This document shows positions 1 to 5,169 of a stretch of DNA of 5,169 bases, piece by piece; within the stretch, counting starts at the first letter, position 1; each line of letters opens with the position of its first letter. A program made the translations under genes and the position numbers. This DNA is from JAABYT01 sp041581935 (GTDB lineage: Bacteria; Pseudomonadota; Gammaproteobacteria; HK1). The DNA lies in assembly GCA_041581935.1 (NCBI GenBank), contig JBFICP010000242.1:1-5169 (forward strand). Reading direction: 5' to 3'. A model generated the notes under the pieces. That model was not told where the DNA came from, ran no database searches, and worked only from the letters and a program-made list of their open reading frames with translations.

Positions 1-1874
1 GGACTGGTTCTCGCGAACACGCTTGTCTCGAACACCTTTTTGGAGAGTTGACCGGCGTCGAGTTTTTCGATTTCACTGCCGGTTAGCACCTTGTCTGGAT
101 CGGCGATCGAGAGCTCGCGGGCGACCGCGCATGCGGTTGCGGCGTGATCTCCAGTGATCATCTTCAACCGGATACCGGCGCGCTGGCATCGAACCACTGC
201 ATCCACCGCTTCGGGGCGAACAGGATCCGCGATACCGAACAAGCCAAGCAACGTGAGATCCGCGCGGATGTGCTCAATATCGAGATTGCGATGCCCGTCG
301 GGCAGATGTTTAATGGCCAAGGCAATGATGCGCTCCGCGCGCCCGGCAATAGACAGCATCTGGCTATACCAGTAGACCTCGTTCACGGGCTCATCCACAT
401 TTTCGCCGCGCTGCCGGGTCACCATCGAGAGGAGCTGCTCGGGCGCGCCTTTGACATAGGCCAGCGAACTCCCGTCCTCACCCGTATGAAGTGTCGCCAT
501 GAAGCGGTTGGCCGGATCGAACGGTATCGTGTCTGTTCGTTCCCACTGCGCGCGCTCATCGAATTGGCGCACGTTGGCTTTTTCCGCGGCGGCCAGCAGG
601 GCACCCTCGGTCGGATCGCCGTGAACCTGCCAGTCGCCTTCGCTGTCACTCAATGCGGCGTCGTTACAAAGTGCGCCCCCTACGAGCAACTCGCGCAGTC
701 GAGCAGCGGTTTCGACCTCGATGGTTTTGCCGTCGTAAAGAAATTTCCCGTGTGGCGCGTACCCATTACCGCTGACCGTGTACAAGGCATTTGCCGTGAC
801 GATGCTCTTCACCATCATCTCGTTACGCGTGAGTGTTCCCGTCTTGTCGCAGCAGATGACGTTGACCGAGCCGAGTGTTTCCACCACCGGCAGGTAACGG
901 ATGATGGCGCCGAGGTTGGTCATGCGTTGAACACCAATCGCGAGGGTAATGGTCACGATGGCGGGCAGACCCTCCGGAATTGCAGCAACCGCCAGTCCGA
1001 GGGCGGCGAGAAACATGTCGATGGGAGCGAAGGCGTGCACCAGGCGGCCGTATAGAAACGTGACCGAAGCGAGGGCGACGATAGCGACGGTAAGCCAGCG
1101 CCCGAACCACGAAATTTGGCGAAGCAGCGGCGTCTCGCGCGTCATGACGCTTGCGATCAGGCTGCCGACCCTGCCGATCTCGGTGGCATCGCCGGTGGCG
1201 ACGACCACGCCGCTCCCCTGTCCATGCGTCACCAGGGTGCCCGAATAGGCCATGCAGCGGCGCTCGGCCAGGGGCGTGTCACTGCGCGCCGGCGCGACGT
1301 CTTTCTGTACCGCAAGGGACTCGCCCGTAAGCACGGCCTCTTGAATTTCGAGCCCTTTGGCATCCAGAAGTCGCATGTCGGCGGGAACGCGATTACCGGC
1401 GCCAAGCAGCACGAGATCGCCCGGCACCAGATCGGCGGCGGGCACGGATACGCGTTGCCCGTCGCGCACCACGCTCGCCACCGGCGCGAGGAGCTTTTCA
1501 ATCGATTCGAAGGCCCGCTCGGCTTTGCCCTCCTGTATGAATCCGATGACGGCGTTGATCAAGGTGACGCCGAAGACCACGGACGCGTCGAGCCAGTGGT
1601 CTAGCACCGCTAGAATCGCAGCGGAAGCCAGTAGCACATAGATGAGGAAGTTGTGAAACTGGCGGGCAAAACGCTTGAAGGGGCCGGGCCGCTCGGGTGG
1701 GCGCGACCGATTGGGGCCGAAGCGCTGCAAACGCTGGGCGGTCTGCTCAGAAGTCAGACCCTGCGCGTCGCAGTCGAGCCGCTGCATGAGCGCATCGGCG
1801 CGCAGCGAATGCCATCCGAGCGGGCGGGCGCCGTCAGGTTCGGCCGCGGAGTTCGAGCTCGCGGGCGAGTCCAT
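1..1874 (-). CDS. P2-type cation-transporting ATPase (PacL/PMR1-like), 3' part beyond the window
   Basis: My own minus-strand translation gives 624 open codons from the ATG at 1874-1872 to the window edge. This is an inner-membrane pump that couples ATP hydrolysis to cation transport through a phospho-aspartate. In order: an N-terminal cytoplasmic segment (WHSL at 21-24, FGPN at 52-55), M1 about 76-91, M2 about 95-115, the actuator domain with TGES at 183-186, M3 about 259-280, M4 with PEGLP at 300-304, and the phosphorylation loop DKTGTLT at 343-349 (Asp343). The nucleotide-binding domain shows GDPTEG at 419-424 and KGAPE at 475-479. The P domain shows DPVRP at 550-554 and TGD at 574-576. 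The GDGxNDxPAL hinge and M5-M10 lie off the window. PEGLP places it with Ca2+/Na+/K+-type P2 pumps rather than heavy-metal P1B pumps, which carry CPx there. The ion cannot be fixed because key M5-M6 ligands are missing. The start has only a weak Shine-Dalgarno but gives the usual full N-terminal domain. It lies 10 nt after the malic enzyme stop. Confidence 0.96.
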   Translation of the reverse strand, partial: MDSPASSNSAAEPDGARPLGWHSLRADALMQRLDCDAQGLTSEQTAQRLQRFGPNRSRPPERPGPFKRFARQFHNFLIYVLLASAAILAVLDHWLDASVVFGVTLINAVIGFIQEGKAERAFESIEKLLAPVASVVRDGQRVSVPAADLVPGDLVLLGAGNRVPADMRLLDAKGLEIQEAVLTGESLAVQKDVAPARSDTPLAERRCMAYSGTLVTHGQGSGVVVATGDATEIGRVGSLIASVMTRETPLLRQISWFGRWLTVAIVALASVTFLYGRLVHAFAPIDMFLAALGLAVAAIPEGLPAIVTITLAIGVQRMTNLGAIIRYLPVVETLGSVNVICCDKTGTLTRNEMMVKSIVTANALYTVSGNGYAPHGKFLYDGKTIEVETAARLRELLVGGALCNDAALSDSEGDWQVHGDPTEGALLAAAEKANVRQFDERAQWERTDTIPFDPANRFMATLHTGEDGSSLAYVKGAPEQLLSMVTRQRGENVDEPVNEVYWYSQMLSIAGRAERIIALAIKHLPDGHRNLDIEHIRADLTLLGLFGIADPVRPEAVDAVVRCQRAGIRLKMITGDHAATACAVARELSIADPDKVLTGSEIEKLDAGQLSKKVFETSVFARTS

Positions 1875-1884
1875 GGGATCTTTG

Positions 1885-3252
1885 TCAGGTATCTCGGGAC
1901 TCCCCGGCCGGCGGGTCGGGAATTATCTGCTCGCGCATCAATGCCGCCGTTGCGTCGCGAGCGTTGCGAATGGCGAAGCGAGCCTCCTCGTAAAGCACGG
2001 CCTCGCTTCGCTCGATGCGTGCGAGGCCTTGTTGGTGCGCCGCGCGTCCGACTGCCGCCGCGACGCGCGGATGGGCGTCCCAATCGTCCATGCGAGGCAA
2101 AATGTTCTGCTCGTCGATGCCGCGCTGTTCGGCGAAATCGGCGAGCGTCCAGGCCGCAGCCATGGCCATCTCGTCGCTGATGCTGCGGGCACGCACGTCG
2201 AGAACGCCGCGAAACATCCCCGGAAAACACAGCGAATTGTTGAGCTGATTGGCAAAGTCACTGCGACCCGTAGCGACGACCATGGCTCCAGCTTCGCGTG
2301 CCTCCCAGGGCCAAATCTCGGGTTCGGGATTTGCGCAAGCAAAAACGATGGGCCGCGCGGCCATGGTCTTGATCCATCCCGGCTCGATAATGCCGGGCTG
2401 CGGCGCCGAGAAGGCCACCACGGCATCGGCGCCCCGCATGGCCTCGGCGACGCCGCCCGTGACACCGTCGGCGTTGCTCTGCTCGCAGATGCGCCATTTG
2501 TCCGGGTACTCGTGCCGGCGGGCTTCCAGATCGCCACGGTTCGGGTGCAGCACACCGCGCGAATCGCAAACGACGATGCCTCCCGGATCGACGCCGGCGG
2601 CTACCAACAGGCGATACGACGCGACGTTGGCAGCACCGGCGCCAATCATCGCGAGGCGAACCTGGGTGAAGTCCTTGTCCACGAGCTTCAATGCGTTCAT
2701 CAGTCCGGCGAGCAGCACCGTGGCCGTGCCCTGCTGATCATCGTGCCAGACGGGAATTGCAAGCTCGTTACGCAGCCTGTCGAGAACAGCGAAGCATTTG
2801 GGCTGCGCGATGTCCTCGAGATTGATGCCGCCGAAAACCGGTTCGATGAGCTTTACCGTGCGAACGATCTCATCGGGGTCCTTTGTGCGCAAACACAGGG
2901 GAAATGCGTCGACACCGCCCAGGTATTTGAACAACAAGGCCTTGCCTTCCATCACCGGTAACCCCGCTTCCGGTCCGATATCGCCGAGGCCGAGCACGCG
3001 CGTGCAATCGGAGACAATGGCGACGGTGTTGCCTTTGTTGGTGTGCTCGTACGCCAGCTCCGGATCGCGCGCGATGGCGCGGCAGGGCGCCGCGACGCCG
3101 GGTGTGTACCAGATCGAGAAATCCTCGAGACCGCTGACTCTGCATTTCGGCATCAACTGAACTTTCCCCCTGTAGAAGGGGTGCAGGTACATGGCGTCTT
3201 CAGCCGGCTTGCTCGCCTTCGCGATCAGATCTTTTGGCTTGGGCCTCATCAC
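1885..3252 (-). CDS. NAD(P)-dependent malic enzyme, short form without phosphotransacetylase domain
   Basis: This is a cytoplasmic enzyme for oxidative decarboxylation of L-malate to pyruvate, CO2 and NAD(P)H, linking the TCA cycle to pyruvate and NADPH supply. The 455-residue product (GTG start) has the catalytic-tyrosine motif IWYTPGVAAPC at 47-57, then TNKGNTVAIVSDCTRVLGLG at 71-90 and MEGKALLFKY at 101-110 with the likely catalytic Lys104. Metal-ligand motifs are GGINLEDI at 141-148 (Glu146, Asp147) and HDDQQGTA at 170-177. The Rossmann loop is GAGAAN at 204-209. The signature GRSDFANQLNNSLCFPG lies at 329-345, with Asn339 and Asn340 in the substrate region. It lacks the phosphotransacetylase domain of the ~760-residue E. 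coli MaeB type and any N-terminal ACT domain. A polar tail of about 45 residues follows the usual end near HPRVAAAV (394-401). GTG (3252) and ATG (3249) are adjacent; a weak GGGA at 3263-3260 is 7 or 10 nt away, so the start is uncertain by one codon. Cofactor preference cannot be read safely. It is probably the first gene of an operon with the P-type ATPase. Confidence 0.96.
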   Translation of the reverse strand: MMRPKPKDLIAKASKPAEDAMYLHPFYRGKVQLMPKCRVSGLEDFSIWYTPGVAAPCRAIARDPELAYEHTNKGNTVAIVSDCTRVLGLGDIGPEAGLPVMEGKALLFKYLGGVDAFPLCLRTKDPDEIVRTVKLIEPVFGGINLEDIAQPKCFAVLDRLRNELAIPVWHDDQQGTATVLLAGLMNALKLVDKDFTQVRLAMIGAGAANVASYRLLVAAGVDPGGIVVCDSRGVLHPNRGDLEARRHEYPDKWRICEQSNADGVTGGVAEAMRGADAVVAFSAPQPGIIEPGWIKTMAARPIVFACANPEPEIWPWEAREAGAMVVATGRSDFANQLNNSLCFPGMFRGVLDVRARSISDEMAMAAAWTLADFAEQRGIDEQNILPRMDDWDAHPRVAAAVGRAAHQQGLARIERSEAVLYEEARFAIRNARDATAALMREQIIPDPPAGESRDT

Positions 3253-3283
3253 GGGCGCGTCCCGGGGCGTTGATCACTCGCGC

Positions 3284-3289
3284 ATGATA
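3284..3289 (-). promoter_or_regulatory. Candidate -10 box for the malic enzyme-ATPase operon
   Basis: Read on the minus strand this is TATCAT, one mismatch from TATAAT, 31 nt upstream of the GTG start codon. The hexamer 17 nt further upstream (AACGGC) does not resemble TTGACA, so an activator or another sigma factor would be needed if this is the promoter. The inverted repeat at 3311-3324 overlaps the edge of that -35 position. Confidence 0.25.
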
Positions 3290-3310
3290 GAAACACTGGC
3301 GGCCGAGCCG

Positions 3311-3324
3311 TTGATCGGGATCAA
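3311..3324. repeat. Perfect inverted repeat TTGATC-GG-GATCAA, candidate operator
   Basis: Six-base arms with a two-base centre form an exact palindrome inside the divergent promoter region. A third copy of the arm, TTGATC, occurs at 3270-3275 in the same orientation as the left arm, 41 bp away, close to four helical turns. The position fits a regulator site controlling one or both divergent genes. No regulator gene lies in the window. The repeat is short enough to arise by chance. Confidence 0.3.
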
Positions 3325-3372
3325 TGCGCAGGCAGGGAATCTCGGCAAAATTAACATTGCTGCCCTGGCAAC

Positions 3373-3380
3373 AGGAAGGA
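3373..3380 (+). promoter_or_regulatory. Ribosome binding site deciding the helix-hairpin-helix gene start
   Basis: AGGAAGGA is the only purine-rich Shine-Dalgarno-like stretch upstream of this gene. It ends 11 nt before the ATG at 3392, a slightly long but usable spacing. It overlaps the in-frame ATG at 3380, which makes that earlier codon an unlikely start. It also argues against the much earlier in-frame ATG at 3191, which lies inside the oppositely oriented malic enzyme gene. Confidence 0.6.
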
Positions 3381-3391
3381 TGTGTTCATTT

Positions 3392-4300
3392 ATGACGCAA
3401 TCATCGTTGGTCCCCGGCTCGGCACTGTCGGACACGCGCGTGTTCGAATGGAATGCAAAGGTAGCGGCGAGGCTGGATGAGGCGGCCGACCTGCTCGCGC
3501 TTCAGGGCGCGAATCCGTTTCGCGTCCACGCATTTCGTCGCGCTGCGGCGACCGTCGCGCGCTTGCCCCGCGACATCCGCGAGGTCGCGGAGGCAGAAGG
3601 CCCGGCCGGGCTCGAGGACATACCCGACATCGGTCGTGGCATAGCGGCGGCGATCATCGAGATGGTCGCGACCGGGCGCTGGAGTCGCCTGGAACGGTTG
3701 CGGGGTGAGCTCGATGTCGGCCGGCTATTCCAGAGCGTTCCCGGGATCGGCCCGGCGCTGGCCGAGCGCATACACGATGCATTGCATGTCGACAGCCTCG
3801 AAGCCCTCGAAGCCGCCGCCCACGACGGCAGATTGGAACAGGTGCCGGGTATGGGCCGGCGGCGCGTTGCTGCCGTGCGGGCGGCGCTCGGAGCCATGCT
3901 CGGGCGCTCACGGGTGGACCGATCGGTGCGCGGACAGGCGCCGGCGGTGGAGGTGCTGTTGGATGTGGATCGCGAGTACCGCCGCCGGGGCGGGGAGGGC
4001 GATCTGCCTCTGATAGCACCGCGTCGATTCAACCCCGACGGAAAGGCGTGGCTCCCGGTGCTGCACACGGAGCGCGGCGGCTGGCATTTCACCGCGCTTT
4101 TCTCCAACACCGGCCGTGCCCACGAGCTGGGGCGCACCCGCGACTGGGTAGTGGTCTACTACTACGATCACGACCACCAGGAGCACCAGTGCACCGTCGT
4201 CACCGAGTTCCGTGGACCGCTGCGGGGCGAACGCGTGGTGCGCGGCCGCGAGCGCGAGTGCGGCGAATTCTACGCGCGGTCAACTTCCATCGTGTCTTGA
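3392..4300 (+). CDS. Helix-hairpin-helix protein, Pol beta/PolX N-terminal-like, with uncharacterised C-terminal domain
   Basis: The 302-residue product begins with a helical segment at about 18-65 (conserved-looking NPFRVHAFRRAAATVARLP at 41-59), which resembles the 8-kDa N-terminal domain of family X DNA polymerases. Three helix-hairpin-helix elements follow: IPDIGRGIAAAI at 77-88, VPGIGPALAERI at 116-127 and VPGMGRRRVAAV at 151-162. Such elements bind the DNA backbone without sequence specificity, so a DNA-binding role is likely. No polymerase palm aspartates and no PHP nuclease domain follow, whereas bacterial PolX runs to about 570 residues. Instead residues about 184-302 form a separate domain rich in aromatic residues, with PRRFNP at 210-215, the segment LHTERGGWHFTALFSNTGRA at 224-243, and a His-rich stretch YYYDHDHQEHQC at 256-267. 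I know this arrangement as a recurrent proteobacterial protein annotated only as helix-hairpin-helix; its function is unknown to me. It has no signal peptide or membrane segment. Start 3392 is chosen from the upstream AGGAAGGA. It is probably monocistronic, and its 3' end overlaps the convergent antiporter gene by 21 bp. Confidence 0.88.
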   Translation: MTQSSLVPGSALSDTRVFEWNAKVAARLDEAADLLALQGANPFRVHAFRRAAATVARLPRDIREVAEAEGPAGLEDIPDIGRGIAAAIIEMVATGRWSRLERLRGELDVGRLFQSVPGIGPALAERIHDALHVDSLEALEAAAHDGRLEQVPGMGRRRVAAVRAALGAMLGRSRVDRSVRGQAPAVEVLLDVDREYRRRGGEGDLPLIAPRRFNPDGKAWLPVLHTERGGWHFTALFSNTGRAHELGRTRDWVVVYYYDHDHQEHQCTVVTEFRGPLRGERVVRGRERECGEFYARSTSIVS

Positions 4301-5169
4301 GCGGACTACGTCGGATGCTTCGCCCACCCGGCGCAGCGCCAGGCGCGTGAACACCGGGCCGATGAGCTCGAAGAGTACGGTCGCGCCGACAACCACGGGA
4401 ATGATGATTTCTCCCAGAGTGGGCAGACGCTGCGCTGCCACCAGGGACATGCCGAGTGCCACGCCCGCCTGTGGCAGCATGGCGAGCCCCATCCACCAGC
4501 GCTCGGCAGGATCGTCCCGGCACAACGCGCCACCGAGCCAAGCGCCGAGTAAACGACCGAGCGTGCGCAGAACAACGTACCCGACCAATCCCATTCCGGC
4601 CAGCCTCAGCGCCTCGATCTCCAGCGAGGCCCCGGCGAGCACGAAGAACAGCACCAGGAACGGCCACTCGATCCCCTCGATGGCGTGAAAAGGCCGCCTG
4701 TGGTGACGGGCGAGGTTGGTTACAACAGCGCCCATGATCATGGCTGCGAGAATGAAAGAGACCTCGAGCCACAGTGCGAGCCCTCCGCACAGCAAGACCA
4801 TACCGAGGGCTTCGACCTGCAGTGGCTCGCCCTCGGAGATGCGCCCAGACAGATACGCCATCGGGATTCCGAGCGCGACGCCGAGTAGCAAGGCACCACC
4901 GAGCTCCCACAGCCCGGTCAGCATCACAGCGGTCGTTCCCTGGTCACCACTAATGACATGGACGGCGGCCAGCATCAATGTGAACGCGATGAGCCCCCAG
5001 GCATCGTCCATTGCGACGATTCCCATGAGGGTCTGCGAGAATCCGCCTTGCGCCCCCGCTTCATGCACTACATCCGCAGTCGCCGCAGGTGCCGTGGCGC
5101 AGCCGATGCCGCCGAGCAGCAGGGCGACCTCGACGGGCACACCGAGCAGCGTCAATCCGGTCGCCACGA
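4280..5169 (-). CDS. CPA2-type cation:proton antiporter (Na+/H+ or K+/H+ exchanger), 5' part beyond the window
   Basis: The visible 295 residues are the C-terminal portion of an integral inner-membrane exchanger that swaps protons for Na+ or K+; roughly the first 100 residues should lie past the right edge. The codon at the edge (5167-5165) is GTG read as internal valine, not a start. Numbering from it, ATAPAAT lies at 24-30 in the discontinuous-helix region. AMDD at 52-55 provides paired aspartates (54, 55) at the position typical of the ion-binding site in this superfamily; two acidic residues are often associated with electrogenic exchange. Hydrophobic helices follow at about 58-72, 83-105, 118-150, 168-182, 188-213, 226-245 and 252-277. 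FFVLAGASLE at 174-183 and LPQAGVALGM at 231-240 are typical of Na_H_Exchanger proteins. The protein ends about 18 residues after the last helix, so it has no RCK/TrkA-N domain as in KefB/KefC. The exchanged ion cannot be assigned from this fragment. Confidence 0.93.
   Translation of the reverse strand, partial: VATGLTLLGVPVEVALLLGGIGCATAPAATADVVHEAGAQGGFSQTLMGIVAMDDAWGLIAFTLMLAAVHVISGDQGTTAVMLTGLWELGGALLLGVALGIPMAYLSGRISEGEPLQVEALGMVLLCGGLALWLEVSFILAAMIMGAVVTNLARHHRRPFHAIEGIEWPFLVLFFVLAGASLEIEALRLAGMGLVGYVVLRTLGRLLGAWLGGALCRDDPAERWWMGLAMLPQAGVALGMSLVAAQRLPTLGEIIIPVVVGATVLFELIGPVFTRLALRRVGEASDVVRSRHDGS

Larger units (their letters stand above)
3253..3391. promoter_or_regulatory. Divergent intergenic region between malic enzyme and helix-hairpin-helix genes
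   Basis: These 139 bases separate two divergent starts, so they should carry both promoters. For the malic enzyme, TATCAT at 3289-3284 on the minus strand matches five of six bases of a sigma-70 -10 box and would give a leader of about 25 nt, but no good -35 hexamer lies 17 nt upstream. For the plus-strand gene the region is relatively AT-rich around 3346-3360; TAACAT at 3352-3357 is a poor -10 candidate. The inverted repeat at 3311-3324 is listed separately. Assigning this region as regulatory rests mainly on gene orientation. Confidence 0.45.

Noticed and set aside
144..1055. Plus-strand open frame of 303 codons
   Set aside because: It is antisense to the ATPase catalytic core, whose motifs are intact in the minus-strand frame. 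The composition has no domain signature, so it is a shadow frame.
1675..2961. Plus-strand open frame of 428 codons
   Set aside because: It lies antisense to the malic enzyme and the ATPase start, shows no recognisable motif or plausible ribosome binding site, and is explained by the codon bias of GC-rich genes keeping the opposite strand open.
1885..3252. MaeB-type malic enzyme with phosphotransacetylase fusion
   Set aside because: The reading frame stops after 455 residues, and the next gene is a P-type ATPase with its own start, so there is no phosphotransacetylase part.
3191..3391. Longer N-terminus for the helix-hairpin-helix gene starting at 3191 or 3380
   Set aside because: The 3191 start would overlap the malic enzyme gene by 62 bp and add residues without family resemblance. 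The 3380 ATG overlaps the AGGAAGGA ribosome binding site. The 3392 start fits better, although 3380 cannot be fully excluded.
4280..5169. KefB/KefC-type glutathione-gated K+ efflux protein
   Set aside because: The protein ends shortly after its last membrane helix, with no RCK/TrkA-N nucleotide-binding domain, and no KefF/KefG ancillary gene is visible.
1..5169. Defence system, mobile element, CRISPR array or tRNA
   Set aside because: I saw no transposase or integrase, direct-repeat array, cloverleaf or nuclease-type gene cluster. Base composition looks uniform by eye, and the window reads as ordinary chromosomal genes.

Overview
This is a GC-rich, densely coded bacterial chromosomal segment holding four protein genes and no RNA gene, mobile element or CRISPR array that I can see. 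GC-biased codon use and the gene families (short-form malic enzyme, PMR1/PacL-like P-type ATPase, a Pol beta-like helix-hairpin-helix protein with a characteristic C-terminal domain, a CPA2-type antiporter) suggest a proteobacterium. That is an inference from general familiarity, not from a search.

Layout. Bases 1-1874 (minus strand) hold the N-terminal 624 residues of a P2-type cation-transporting ATPase; its C-terminal part lies beyond base 1. Bases 1885-3252 (minus) hold a complete short-form malic enzyme immediately upstream of the ATPase, with only 10 nt between them, so the two are probably cotranscribed. Bases 3253-3391 form a divergent intergenic region with a perfect inverted repeat (TTGATC-GG-GATCAA) and a possible -10 box for the malic enzyme. 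Bases 3392-4300 (plus) hold a helix-hairpin-helix protein that resembles the N-terminal part of family X DNA polymerases but has no polymerase or PHP nuclease domain. Bases 4280-5169 (minus) hold the C-terminal 295 residues of a cation:proton antiporter, whose 3' end overlaps the helix-hairpin-helix gene by 21 bp in convergent orientation.

How they relate. The ATPase and the antiporter both move cations across the inner membrane, and the malic enzyme supplies pyruvate and reduced nicotinamide cofactor from malate. A link between ion or pH homeostasis and malate metabolism is possible, but the sequence supports only the malic enzyme-ATPase operon directly. I see no defence island, toxin-antitoxin pair or clearly novel multi-gene system. 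The least explained item is the helix-hairpin-helix protein with its uncharacterised C-terminal domain.
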